Positions 35,619-44,242 of a stretch of 64,000 nt of DNA are shown here, piece by piece. The notes under the pieces were generated by a model. That model was not told where the DNA came from, ran no database searches, and worked only from the letters and a program-made list of their open reading frames with translations. Source of the stretch: JBDTNL01 sp039933785 (GTDB lineage: Bacteria > Acidobacteriota > Thermoanaerobaculia > Multivoradales > JAGPDF01). Position numbers and translations under genes: made by a program. Within the stretch, counting starts at the first letter, position 1. The number at the start of each line of letters is the position of its first letter. Location of the stretch: positions 62,001 to 126,000 of the forward strand of contig JBDTNL010000002.1 in the NCBI GenBank assembly GCA_039933785.1. Direction: 5' to 3'.

Positions 35619-35728
35619 GAGCCAGTTTCAAGGTCCGTGCCAGTTGTCCGGGTCAGGATTACCAGTGGATTGGCGGGGCGTGGTGCTTCGATAATTCGTG
35701 AATTCGTGAACTATCGTGAAACTGGCTC
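35619..35728. repeat. 110-bp segment bounded by a 12-bp perfect inverted repeat
   Basis: GAGCCAGTTTCA at 35619-35630 is exactly inverted as TGAAACTGGCTC at 35717-35728. Inside, the octamer AATTCGTG is repeated in tandem at 35693-35708 and followed by a similar 'CTATCGTG'. This AT-richer stretch lies upstream of the STAS-efflux operon (minus) and downstream of the CADD-family gene. It could be a small non-autonomous (MITE- or REP-like) element, or the operon's control region. No target-site duplication is evident. Confidence 0.5.
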
Positions 35729-35766
35729 CCCCCTCGACCCATGGCCAAGGGGGGAGCGGGTAAGCC

Positions 35767-36447
35767 TCAGCAGGCGTGAATACCGGCTTCCGTGCAGACG
35801 CCGTCGAGCAGTCCCCAATACGCGTCGAGGGCGCGATTTGCAGACGCGAGGAGCTCGGATTCCGAAGCCCCTTGGTCGAGCAGAGAGGCGATGGCCTGGC
35901 GCTCGCCCTGGCGATGGCGCAGGTCGGCCTCGGCGTGGACGGTGAAATACGACAAGGTCTCGGGATCGGCGACCGAATAGCGCTCGCAGAGGCCGGCGGC
36001 CTTGCGCTTGGCGACCTCGGGCTGCTGGCTCTCATAGGCATACAGGGCCGCCAGCCCGGCGAGGGTGCTCTCGGCGCAGAGGGCACGGAAGGTCTCGACA
36101 GTCGCCCGGGTTGCGCTGGTGGTCTCGGCGCTCGAGATCGCGGCCGAATTCGCCCCCATCCCTTCGGCGAAACGTAGCCAGAGCTCGGGATGTGGGGCGG
36201 GCTCGGAACGCTCCTCGCGCAGGTTGTCGAGCAGCTCGGCGCGGATGGCGGCGTCGCTCGTTCCGGCGATGACCGTCTCGAGGTAGGCCGGAAACGCCTC
36301 CACGTGCGGGTAGTAGTTGCTGGCGTACGTCGCCAGGTCGGCGCGCGTCAACGTGCCCGCGGTCCAGGCCTGATAGAAGGGGTGATTCAGAATCGAGCGC
36401 GACTGGATCAGATCGTCGAGCCGTTGCAGTACGCTGGCGGTGTTCAT
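35767..36447 (-). CDS. CADD-family (TenA/PqqC-like fold) putative folate metabolism protein
   Basis: A protein of 226 aa from ATG 36447, preceded by AGGAGG; a longer frame upstream is not supported. The all-helical haem-oxygenase-like fold carries Glu/His ligands of a di-metal site ('NYYPHVEAFPAYLE', 'LRHRQGERQA'). Similarity is to the chlamydial CADD group, which makes p-aminobenzoate from one of its own tyrosines, a self-sacrificing oxygenase. A Tyr near residue 25 ('NHPFYQAW') and several Lys are candidates for that chemistry. It is divergent from the thiolase gene. Confidence 0.85.
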   Translation of the reverse strand: MNTASVLQRLDDLIQSRSILNHPFYQAWTAGTLTRADLATYASNYYPHVEAFPAYLETVIAGTSDAAIRAELLDNLREERSEPAPHPELWLRFAEGMGANSAAISSAETTSATRATVETFRALCAESTLAGLAALYAYESQQPEVAKRKAAGLCERYSVADPETLSYFTVHAEADLRHRQGERQAIASLLDQGASESELLASANRALDAYWGLLDGVCTEAGIHAC

Positions 36448-36583
36448 GCGCTTGCCTCCTCTGGAATGAGATGACGAGACCTGGTGTTTGGTAGATGATA
36501 GCAGCGGCCAAAGTCGGTGGCTGCAGTAAGTGATCGCAGTAAGAGCCCCACCTCTTTTCGACGCCTCCTGGAGACTCGTACAT

Positions 36584-37771
36584 ATGCAGATCAAGGATCT
36601 CGTGCTGCTCGACGGCGCCCGCACGCCGATGGGCGAGTTCAACGAATCGTTCGCGGGTATCTCGGCCATCGACCTCGGCGCCCACGCAGCGAAGGCTGCT
36701 CTCGAGCGCTCCGGTGTGGCTCCCGAAGAGATCGATCACACGGTGGTCGGCAACGCGCTGCAGACCTCGCCCGACGCGATCTACGGCGCTCGCCACGTAG
36801 CGCTCAAAGCCGGCGTCCCGAAGGAATCGCCGGCGCTCACCGTGAACCGCCTCTGCGGCTCGGGAATCCAGGCGATCATTTCCGGCGCTCAGAACATCCT
36901 CACCGGCGACGCGACGACCTGCCTGGTCGGCGGTATGGAGAGCATGTCGATGGCCCCGCACGTGATCTGGGGCGCGCGCTCGGGATTCAAGCTCGGGCAG
37001 GGCAAGCTCGAGGACCTTCTGATGATCTCGCTGATGGACGGCTATTGCGGCTTCTACATGGCGCAGACCAGCAACAACCTGTCGCGCGACTATGGGATTT
37101 CGCGCGAGGCGCAAGACGCCTACGCGCTCGAGAGTCAGCGCCGAACCGCGGCGGCGGTCGCCGCCGGCAAGTTGGCGCAAGAGATCGTTCCGTACCCGGT
37201 GGGCAGCGGCAAGCGCGCCAAGCTGGTCGAGCACGACGAGCACCCGCGGCCCGACACCACCATGGAGATCCTGGCCAAGCTGCCGACCGCGTTCGACAAG
37301 GACGGTTTCGTCACCGCCGGCAACGCCTCGGGCATCGTGGATGGAGCGGCCATGATGGTTCTCACCACCGCGGAGCGCGCCAAGGAGAAGGGTCGCCAGC
37401 CGCTCGGGCGGTTGCTCTCCTGGGCCATGGTGGGCGTCGAGCCTTCGCGCATGGGTATCGGCCCGGCGCCGGCCATCCGCAAGGCGCTCGACAAGGCCGG
37501 TCTCAAGCTCTCCGATTTGAAGCTGATCGAGATCAACGAAGCCTTCGCCGGACAGATCCTGGCGGTGGTGAAGGAGCTCGATCTGGATACCGAAAAACTA
37601 AACGTGAACGGCGGCGCGATCGCGCTCGGCCACCCACTGGGAGCAACCGGCGCACGCATCACGCTCACCTTGCTCAAGGAGCTCCAGCGGCGCGGCGGCG
37701 GCCTCGGCGTCGCCTCTGCCTGCATCGGCGGCGGCCAGGGCATCGCGCTGGTGGTCGAGCAGGGCGGCTGA
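36584..37771 (+). CDS. Acetyl-CoA C-acetyltransferase (thiolase)
   Basis: A protein of 395 aa from ATG 36584, after a CTGGAG site. It has the thiolase active-site residues: nucleophilic Cys in 'NRLCGSGIQAI', His in 'GGAIALGHPLGATGARI' and the second Cys in 'ACIGGGQG'. It joins or cleaves acetoacetyl-CoA and longer 3-ketoacyl-CoAs. The SDR gene 5 bp downstream may be a 3-hydroxyacyl-CoA or acetoacetyl-CoA reductase, so together they could serve a beta-oxidation or polyhydroxyalkanoate-like step. Confidence 0.93.
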   Translation: MQIKDLVLLDGARTPMGEFNESFAGISAIDLGAHAAKAALERSGVAPEEIDHTVVGNALQTSPDAIYGARHVALKAGVPKESPALTVNRLCGSGIQAIISGAQNILTGDATTCLVGGMESMSMAPHVIWGARSGFKLGQGKLEDLLMISLMDGYCGFYMAQTSNNLSRDYGISREAQDAYALESQRRTAAAVAAGKLAQEIVPYPVGSGKRAKLVEHDEHPRPDTTMEILAKLPTAFDKDGFVTAGNASGIVDGAAMMVLTTAERAKEKGRQPLGRLLSWAMVGVEPSRMGIGPAPAIRKALDKAGLKLSDLKLIEINEAFAGQILAVVKELDLDTEKLNVNGGAIALGHPLGATGARITLTLLKELQRRGGGLGVASACIGGGQGIALVVEQGG

Positions 37772-37776
37772 GCTCG

Positions 37777-38535
37777 ATGATCGATCTGTCGGGCCGCCGG
37801 GTGCTCATCACGGGCGCCAGCCGCGGTATCGGCGCCGCCTGTGCCCGGCTCTTCGGGCGCTCCGGCGCCGCGGTGCTAGTGCACTATGGCCGGCAGGTCG
37901 ATGCCGCTCGGCAGGTGCTCGAGGGTCTTACCCGAGAACACCCGTCCGAACCCCATCGGATGTTCGGCGCCGAGCTCGCGGATCCGGCGGCGATCGATGC
38001 GCTCTTCGCGTTCGTCCGGCGGGAGTGGGGAGCGCTCGACTGCCTGGTGAACAATGCCGGCATCTGGGTGCGCAATCCGCTCGCCACGCTGGATGCGGAA
38101 CTGCTCCAGGAAACCTGGCAGGTGAACGTGACCTCGGCGTTCCAGTGCGCGCATCAGGCGATCGGATTGCTCGCCGCCTCGAGCGACGGCAACATCGTCA
38201 ACCTGTCCTCGACCGCGGGGCAGCGCGGCGAGGCTTTCTACAGCCCCTACGCAGCGAGCAAGGGTGCCTTGATCTCGGCCACCAAAGCGTGGAGCACCGA
38301 GCTTGCTCCGGCGGTGCGGGTGAATTGCGTGGCTCCGGGTTGGGTGGACACCGAGATGAGCGCCTCGGCACTACACGGTCCGGAACGCGCCTCGATCGAG
38401 GCGGCGATTCCGCTTCGCCGCGTGGCGACCGCCGAGGACATCGCCGGCGCGGTGCTCTTCCTCGCCTCGGCGCTGGCGCGGCAGATCACCGGCGAGATCG
38501 TGAACGTGAACGGCGGGAGCGTCCTCGCCGGCTGA
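37777..38535 (+). CDS. Short-chain dehydrogenase/reductase (FabG-like)
   Basis: A protein of 252 aa from ATG 37777; the in-frame extension upstream is antisense-like shadow of the thiolase. It has the NAD(P) motif 'TGASRGIG' (about 12-19), 'NNAG', catalytic Ser in 'NLSSTAG', the Tyr-Lys pair in 'YSPYAASKGA', and the C-terminal 'NVNGGSVLAG'. This is the classical SDR of the 3-oxoacyl reductase type. It probably forms an operon with the thiolase. Confidence 0.92.
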   Translation: MIDLSGRRVLITGASRGIGAACARLFGRSGAAVLVHYGRQVDAARQVLEGLTREHPSEPHRMFGAELADPAAIDALFAFVRREWGALDCLVNNAGIWVRNPLATLDAELLQETWQVNVTSAFQCAHQAIGLLAASSDGNIVNLSSTAGQRGEAFYSPYAASKGALISATKAWSTELAPAVRVNCVAPGWVDTEMSASALHGPERASIEAAIPLRRVATAEDIAGAVLFLASALARQITGEIVNVNGGSVLAG

Positions 38536-38550
38536 GCGACCGTCCGCGGG

Positions 38551-39270
38551 TCAGCCCTGCCGCGCGGCGCGGTCGAAATGCTGCTGCGCGGCCAGAGAAG
38601 ACGCGGCGACGGCACGGGCTCCGGCCACGCAGCGAGCGCCGTACCCCGCGGAATGGATCACCTCGAACCGGCTGTCGGCGATCGCCGCCGCGAAGCCTTT
38701 GGGGGTTGGCAGCCACTTGACGCTGGCGTCCTCGTGCTGGCCGTGGGGAACCAGCTCCCAGAGCGCCGCCGCGGATTTCAGGGCTTGCGGGTTCTGGCTC
38801 GCCTCGCTCTCGCAAACGATCAGCGCCCCCTCGTTGCAAACCTCGCGCAGGCGCTCCAGGGCGAGAAGCGGATGGCGCAGGTGGTAGACCACGCCGAGAA
38901 ACAGGACGATATCGAAGCGGCCGAGGCGTTCTGCGGTCAGGTTGTAGACGTTGTCCACGCGATACTCGACCTTGCTCTCGAGGATCCCCGAGGCAATCGA
39001 GAAGCCAGTCCCGTCCGGCGCGACTGCGTCGACACCTACGACCGTCGCGCCTCGGCGCTCGAGCTCGAAAGCGAAGAAGCCGTCGCGGCACCCAACGTCG
39101 AGTGCCCGCATTCCAACGCAGTCACGTGGCAGTCCCGCGAGCTCAATCCGGGCGAGGGCTTCGGCCGAGTCGTTGATACCGGGCGTGAACAACCCAGGCA
39201 GGACCTCGATCCGGTGATACCAATGCGGGTGAGCGGCGATTCTCCGCTGAGCTTCCGCGCGGGAAATCAT
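38551..39270 (-). CDS. SAM-dependent methyltransferase, CmoB/DUF1698-like
   Basis: A protein of 239 aa. The ATG at 39270 overlaps the stop of the ureohydrolase gene (ATGA). The Rossmann SAM-binding motif I is 'ALDVGCRDGFFAFELE', followed by the acidic 'VVGVDAV' and 'FDIVLFLGVVYHLRHPLL'. The 'VYHLRHPL' segment is characteristic of the CmoB/TehB-like group (tRNA wobble carboxymethyl transfer). Without the CmoB N-terminal domain and lysines, its substrate is unknown. Confidence 0.85.
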   Translation of the reverse strand: MISRAEAQRRIAAHPHWYHRIEVLPGLFTPGINDSAEALARIELAGLPRDCVGMRALDVGCRDGFFAFELERRGATVVGVDAVAPDGTGFSIASGILESKVEYRVDNVYNLTAERLGRFDIVLFLGVVYHLRHPLLALERLREVCNEGALIVCESEASQNPQALKSAAALWELVPHGQHEDASVKWLPTPKGFAAAIADSRFEVIHSAGYGARCVAGARAVAASSLAAQQHFDRAARQG

Positions 39271-40142
39271 GCGCCGAGGTACCCCAGGCATTTGTAAATC
39301 AGCTTCGCGGCGAGGAAGTCACTCGCCGGATTGCCGCCGAAGGGCGCCAGCTCGACGACGTCCATGGCGACCACCTTCTTCACCCGAAAGAGCGTCCGCA
39401 AGAGCGCCAGCGTGGGATACCAATGGCCACCTCCGGGTTCGGGAGTTCCGGTCGCCGGCACCAACGCGGGGTCGAAGAAGTCGAGATCGAAGGTGAGGTA
39501 GACCTGCTCGGGGAGCTTGGCCAGCATGGGCTCGAACAGCTCGGCCGCCCGGTCGAGCTGATAGCCCCAGATCACCGGCAAGTTCTTGTCGCGGATGAGC
39601 TCGGCCTCGGGCCGCGACAGCGAGCGGATGCCCACCGCGAGCGCCGGTATGCCGTCTTCGTGCACGCGGCGCATGACGCTCGCGTGGCTGTAGGGCGTGC
39701 CTTCGAATTCGGCGCGCAGGTCCGAGTGGGCGTCGAATTGCACGACCCCGATCTCCCCGGCCGAGCGGAAGACCTGGCGCGCGGCCCGCACCGGCGCAAT
39801 CGTCAGGCTGTGCTCGCCGCCGAGGGTGACCAGGAACTTGCCGGCCCGCATCGGCTCCGCGCACTCGGCCTGGAGCTCGCGCATGGCTTCTTCCATGTCG
39901 AAAGCCTCGGGCAGGAACGGCGGCAGAGTGTGGATGCCGATCGCGGCGGGCTCGCGCCGCAGCTCCTCGTCCCAGAGCTCCATGCTCTGCGAGGCGCGGA
40001 GGATGGCGGCGGGGCCGTTGGAAGTCCCTTTGCCATAGGAGGTGGTGCGCTCGAAAGGCACGGGAAGCACCGCGACTCGACTCTTCGCGTAGTCGCTGTC
40101 GGCGGTGTCGAGGAGGCCGAAGTTCGTGGGAAGTCTGGGCAT
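39267..40142 (-). CDS. speB: Agmatinase-family ureohydrolase
   Basis: A protein of 291 aa from ATG 40142 (MPRLPTNFGLLD). The manganese ligands are all visible: 'GGEHSLT', 'VQFDAHSDLR' and 'TFDLDFFDP'. Ureohydrolases cleave agmatine to putrescine and urea, or related guanidino compounds; the family assignment is firm, the substrate less so. It is the first gene of a two-gene unit with the methyltransferase. Confidence 0.88.
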   Translation of the reverse strand: MPRLPTNFGLLDTADSDYAKSRVAVLPVPFERTTSYGKGTSNGPAAILRASQSMELWDEELRREPAAIGIHTLPPFLPEAFDMEEAMRELQAECAEPMRAGKFLVTLGGEHSLTIAPVRAARQVFRSAGEIGVVQFDAHSDLRAEFEGTPYSHASVMRRVHEDGIPALAVGIRSLSRPEAELIRDKNLPVIWGYQLDRAAELFEPMLAKLPEQVYLTFDLDFFDPALVPATGTPEPGGGHWYPTLALLRTLFRVKKVVAMDVVELAPFGGNPASDFLAAKLIYKCLGYLGA

Positions 40143-40238
40143 GGTGCGCAGGTTGTAGCCCAGGATCCGGGTGGTGTCAATCGGCGCGGCTGTCAGATCG
40201 GGCCGCCAATCGCCGTCTCTATGTGCATGAGACCAAAC

Positions 40239-40496
40239 ATGCCTGTCCTGCCGTTCCATCAAACCGTCCCTGAAGACCTGCTTCAGCGAGCCATCGCCGC
40301 GGCCCAAGAGAGCGGAGTCCAGCTCTCCGTGGGCCCATCCTCGAAGTCGCTGCTGGAGGGCCGCGTCGTGGTGCACGAACCCGGCCCCGGCGCTTGGCGC
40401 GGCTTTGCCCACATCGTGCTCGACGAGCGGGCGACCGAATCGCTGGAGATGTTCATCCGGCAAGTCTCGCCATGCCCGAAGCGGTCGCGCGCCTGA
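40239..40496 (+). CDS. Small hypothetical protein upstream of radC
   Basis: A protein of 85 aa (alternative starts at 40221 or 40227). I do not recognise it. A helix ('PEDLLQRAIAAAQESG') is followed by short strands ('LSVGPSSKSLLEGRVVVHEP', 'GFAHIVLDERATESL'). It overlaps the start of radC by 25 bp in another frame and is probably co-transcribed with it. Confidence 0.5.
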   Translation: MPVLPFHQTVPEDLLQRAIAAAQESGVQLSVGPSSKSLLEGRVVVHEPGPGAWRGFAHIVLDERATESLEMFIRQVSPCPKRSRA

Positions 40497-41167
40497 TTCG
40501 CGAGCTGCCATCCGACGAACGGCCGCGCGAGCGACTGCTCGCGAACGGCGCGGGCTCTCTGGCCGACTCGGAGCTCATCGCCGTGCTCCTGCGCACCGGA
40601 CGAATTGGCGTCTCCGCGCTCGAGCTTGGGCGCGAGCTGCTGCGCGAGAGCGGCGGCCTGGAGGGCTTGCTGGGCATACGCCCGGAGGCCCTGCGTCGCC
40701 GGGGGCTCGGCGAGGCCAAATCGGCGGCACTGCTCGCCGCTGTCGAGGTGGGGCGGCGGCTGGCGCGCGGGCAGATCCCTGACCGCGAACCCATGCTGCA
40801 CCCGGCGGCGGTGGCGCGGTACCTCCTGCTGCGCTATGCGGTGGCGGATCAGGAGATCATGGGCGCGCTCTACCTCGACGTGCGGCATCGGTTGCTCGGC
40901 GAGCGCGAGATCTATCGGGGCACGCTCAACCGGGCCGCGGTCGAGCCCCGCGGTCTGCTCAAGGAGGGGCTTCTGCGCGGCGCGGCCGCGCTGGTCCTCT
41001 TTCACACCCACCCGAGCGGCGATCCGAGCCCGAGCGCCGAGGACCTGGTGTTCACCCGGCGTCTCGCCGAAGCCGGCGACCTGATTGGCGTGAAACTGCT
41101 CGACCACCTGGTGCTAGGTGCGACCGGCGCCTGGGTTTCGCTGCGCGAGCGCGGCGGCTGGGCCTGA
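40472..41167 (+). CDS. radC: RadC-family JAB/MPN-domain protein
   Basis: A protein of 231 aa from ATG 40472. The N-terminal UPF0758 helix-hairpin region ('LPSDERPRERLLANGAGSL') precedes the JAMM metalloprotease-like motif 'LFHTHPSGDPSPSAED', with Glu upstream. RadC was once linked to recombination repair; its real biochemical role is unsettled. The full family length of about 220-230 aa is present. Confidence 0.93.
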   Translation: MPEAVARLIRELPSDERPRERLLANGAGSLADSELIAVLLRTGRIGVSALELGRELLRESGGLEGLLGIRPEALRRRGLGEAKSAALLAAVEVGRRLARGQIPDREPMLHPAAVARYLLLRYAVADQEIMGALYLDVRHRLLGEREIYRGTLNRAAVEPRGLLKEGLLRGAAALVLFHTHPSGDPSPSAEDLVFTRRLAEAGDLIGVKLLDHLVLGATGAWVSLRERGGWA

Positions 41168-41213
41168 GCGGTTGGGCTTCCGGCGGAAACGAAAGTGGTA
41201 GCCTCCCGCGGCG

Positions 41214-42512
41214 ATGCGGGTCTATCACTTGGACTGCCCGAGCGGCCTCGCCGGCGACATGTTTCTCGGCGCCTGTCTCGATCTGGGCCTGCCTGAGGCG
41301 ACCCTCGCCGCAGCCATCGCAAGCCTCGGCCTGCCCGGCGTCGGGATCGAGATTCGCCGGGCGAAACGGGGGGGCATCGCCGGCACCCGCTTCCGCGTCT
41401 TGCAGGATGGGAACGCTCTCGAGGCGACCGACGAAGACGAGAGCGCGGCGGGTGCCCTTCCTCCGGACTCGCCGGACATTGCCGACGCAGGGGCGTCCGC
41501 GCCGTCGCATACCCATGCGCCCAGCCATGAACACAAGCATGTGCAGAGTCGCGGGCTGGCCGAGATCCGCGGCCTGATCGAGCGCTCCGGCCTTGCGGCC
41601 GAGGTGCGCGAGCGCGCGACGCTGCTCTTCGTCCGACTGGGCGAGGCCGAGGCGCACGTCCACGGCACCGCACTCGATCGAGTGCACTTTCACGAGGTCG
41701 GGGCGGTGGACTCGATCGTCGATCTGGTGGGCGCTGCGGTGGCTTGGCAGTGGCTCGCCTCGGAGCGCTTGACCTGCGGCCCGGTGAACGTGGGCGGCGG
41801 CACGGTCTCGACCGCCCACGGGCGCCTGCCGGTTCCGGCGCCGGCGACTGCGCGCCTGCTCGAGGGCATCCCGGTCTACGGCGGCGGCGATAAGGAGCTG
41901 CTCACTCCGACCGGAGCCGTGCTGCTGGCGGAGCTGGTCGACGAGTTCAGGGCACTCCCCGCGATGGTGATCGAAGGATCGGGCTACGGGCTCGGCAGGC
42001 GTGAGCTCGCCGACCGGCCGAACGCCGCGCGGCTCCTCTGCGGGCGAGCCGACGCCTCGCCCGTTGGCGCCGAGGTGCAGGTGGTCGAGTGCGAAATCGA
42101 CGATCTCTCCGGCGAGGGCTTCGGCTTTCTGATCGAACGTCTGCTTGCAGCAGGAGCCCTCGACGTGTTCTTCACCTCCGTACAAATGAAGAAGAACCGT
42201 CCGGGAACCCTGGTCACGCTGCTCTGCCGGCGACCGCAGCTCGAGAGCCTGGCGGCGGTCCTGCTCGCCGAGTCGGGCTCGCTCGGGTGCCGCTACCATG
42301 CCGCCTCGCGCTTCGAGGCGGAGCGCGAGATCGTGGTCGTAGAAACCAGCTACGGACCCGTGCGAGTCAAGCGCGCCACCTTCGGCGGCCGTTCGCTCGG
42401 CGCCGCGCCGGAGTTCGAGGACTGCCGGCGCATCGCGCTCGAGCGCGGCGTGCCCTGGCGAGAGGTCCACCGCGCAGCGCTGCTCGCCGCCTCGTCGACG
42501 GAGCGTGCTTGA
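41214..42512 (+). CDS. larC: LarC, nickel insertion protein (pyridinium dithiodicarboxylate Ni transferase)
   Basis: A protein of 432 aa with start 'DCPSGLAGDMFLGACLDLGL' and the DUF111 core 'FHEVGAVDSIVDLVGAA'. A histidine-rich loop ('SHTHAPSHEHKH') at about 98-110 probably collects nickel. LarC inserts Ni to complete the nickel-pincer cofactor of lactate racemase and other LarA homologues. The N- and C-terminal halves are in one frame here. No larA, larB or larE is in the window. Its TGA overlaps the hslO TTG. Confidence 0.92.
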   Translation: MRVYHLDCPSGLAGDMFLGACLDLGLPEATLAAAIASLGLPGVGIEIRRAKRGGIAGTRFRVLQDGNALEATDEDESAAGALPPDSPDIADAGASAPSHTHAPSHEHKHVQSRGLAEIRGLIERSGLAAEVRERATLLFVRLGEAEAHVHGTALDRVHFHEVGAVDSIVDLVGAAVAWQWLASERLTCGPVNVGGGTVSTAHGRLPVPAPATARLLEGIPVYGGGDKELLTPTGAVLLAELVDEFRALPAMVIEGSGYGLGRRELADRPNAARLLCGRADASPVGAEVQVVECEIDDLSGEGFGFLIERLLAAGALDVFFTSVQMKKNRPGTLVTLLCRRPQLESLAAVLLAESGSLGCRYHAASRFEAEREIVVVETSYGPVRVKRATFGGRSLGAAPEFEDCRRIALERGVPWREVHRAALLAASSTERA

Positions 42513-43396
42513 GCAAGGAAGACCTCGAAAACGCCGGCGGCCGACTGGAGTTCGGGATCGCCGGCAAGGGCAGCCTGCGCTGGGCGGCAGCGGATATCAC
42601 GGGCATCCTGGAGGAGGCCCGGCGGAGCATGGATCTCTCTCCGGTATCCGCAGCGGCGCTCGGCGAGACCCTCACCGCGGCCGCGCTGCTCCTGCAGTTC
42701 GCGAGCAAGGATCCGTCGCGCCTGGTGGTCGACATCCGCGGCGCCGGCCCGTTGCGCAAGCTCATCGCCGAGGTCGACGACCAGGGCAACCTGCGCGCCA
42801 TGGTGGGCGAGCCGCGCGCCGAGGTCGCGCCGTCGGCTCCGGCGCCGTCCCCGGGCACCCTCGCAGTGGGCGAGGCTCTGGGTCAGGGCTTCCTGCGCGT
42901 GCTGCGCGAAGTCCGCGGCAAGTCGCACGAAAGCGTGGTCCAGTTGATCACCGGGCGCCTGGCGCTCGATTTTGCGCACTACCTCGAGCAAAGTGAGCAG
43001 CGCCGGTCGGCGGTCGTGCTCGGCGTATTGGCGAAGCCGACGGGTATCGCCGCCGCCGGCGGCATGCTGGTGGAGTACCTCCCCGGCCGGCCGACCGACG
43101 CCCTCGACATCGTGGAGAGCAACCTCGGACAGCTCGGCGAGGCCAGCCGCATTCTGGAGAGCGGCGGGTTGCAGGGCTTGGTCGCCGAGGTGCTGAATGG
43201 CCTCGAAGTTCAGGATCTGGGTGGAAAGCCGCTACGCTACAAGTGCCGCTGCGACCGCGAACGCCTGCGCGATCAGCTATCCCTGCTCTCCCAGGGCGAC
43301 CGCGAGCACTTGCGACGCGACGACGGTTCGACCGAAGCCGAGTGCGCCTTCTGCGGCACGGTCTATCGCTTCGCGGCGCGCGAGATCGAGAACTAG
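42509..43396 (+). CDS. hslO: Hsp33 redox-regulated chaperone
   Basis: A protein of 295 aa from TTG 42509, overlapping the larC stop (TTGA). It shows the Hsp33 core ('GLKA'-like domain with 'LGETLTAAALLLQF') and the C-terminal zinc module with 'YKCRCDRER' and 'AECAFCGTVY' (CxC and CxxC). Under oxidation and heat, disulfides replace zinc and the protein becomes a holdase. An upstream ATG or GTG in frame is not available, which favours the TTG. Confidence 0.92.
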   Translation: MSKEDLENAGGRLEFGIAGKGSLRWAAADITGILEEARRSMDLSPVSAAALGETLTAAALLLQFASKDPSRLVVDIRGAGPLRKLIAEVDDQGNLRAMVGEPRAEVAPSAPAPSPGTLAVGEALGQGFLRVLREVRGKSHESVVQLITGRLALDFAHYLEQSEQRRSAVVLGVLAKPTGIAAAGGMLVEYLPGRPTDALDIVESNLGQLGEASRILESGGLQGLVAEVLNGLEVQDLGGKPLRYKCRCDRERLRDQLSLLSQGDREHLRRDDGSTEAECAFCGTVYRFAAREIEN

Positions 43397-44139
43397 GGAT
43401 ACCACTGTAGGAGCCGGACCTCGATGCCCTTGTCCTTGGCGACCAGGGCCTGGAACCTGGCGACGTCGCTCAGTCCATCCTTGCCGCGATAGTGGAACGG
43501 GTAGACGACCTTGGGCTTGAACTCCAGGACGGCGGACGCCGCGTGCTCGACGTCCATGGTGTACGGCAGGTTCATGCACACGAAGGCGACATCGATGTTC
43601 TTCAGGCCGCGCATCTCCGGGATGTCCTCGGTGTCGCCCGAGATGTAGATCCGCTTGCCGCCGAGGGTCACGACGTAGCCGTTGCCGCGGCCCTTGGTGT
43701 GAAAGCTCTTGCGCTCCTCAGTGAGGTTGTACATGGGCACCGCCTCGACTGTGATGTCGCCCACCGCGGTTTTTTCGCCGTTCGCCAGCACCCGGGCGTC
43801 GCCCTTGTCGGCGCCCATCTTGTCGGCCACAGCGGCGGGGACGATCAGGACCGTCTGTGGCGTTCGAACTGCCGCCAGAGTCGCCGCGTCGTAGTGGTCA
43901 CCGTGCGTGTCGGTCACCAAGATGACGTCGGGCTTGCCCTGGCCCTCGAACGCCGGGCCGCCTTTCGTGGGGTCGACGAAGATCGTCTTGCCGTCCCACT
44001 TCAGGACAAAGGTCGCGTGCTCGATGGGGCTGATGGTGAGGTCGCCCTTGGCGGTCTTGATGAGGTCCGGCGAGCTTGCATGCAACGGGGTACTGCTCAA
44101 GACGAGGGCGAGCAGGGATGGGATACAGAGGGTGCGCAT
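43393..44139 (-). CDS. Secreted MBL-fold metal-dependent hydrolase
   Basis: A protein of 248 aa with a signal peptide (1-21, 'PSLLALVLSSTPLHASS'). It has a metallo-beta-lactamase fold of the UPF0173/L-ascorbate-lactonase-like type: 'VTDTHGDHYD' (the first His of HxHxDH replaced by Thr), a possible ligand in 'ISGDTEDIPEM', and 'YPFHYRGKDG'. The substrate is unknown. It is convergent with hslO and the two stops share the palindrome CTAG at 43393-43396. Confidence 0.85.
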   Translation of the reverse strand: MRTLCIPSLLALVLSSTPLHASSPDLIKTAKGDLTISPIEHATFVLKWDGKTIFVDPTKGGPAFEGQGKPDVILVTDTHGDHYDAATLAAVRTPQTVLIVPAAVADKMGADKGDARVLANGEKTAVGDITVEAVPMYNLTEERKSFHTKGRGNGYVVTLGGKRIYISGDTEDIPEMRGLKNIDVAFVCMNLPYTMDVEHAASAVLEFKPKVVYPFHYRGKDGLSDVARFQALVAKDKGIEVRLLQWYP

Positions 44140-44242
44140 TTGCGATCTCCTTTCGATGTCGATCTACGAGCAGAGTATCGCGCAGGTGTGGTGCTCCCGC
44201 TCGGCCGGCAGCGGTAGGATGAGCCAGCATTGAGGGAGGGCC

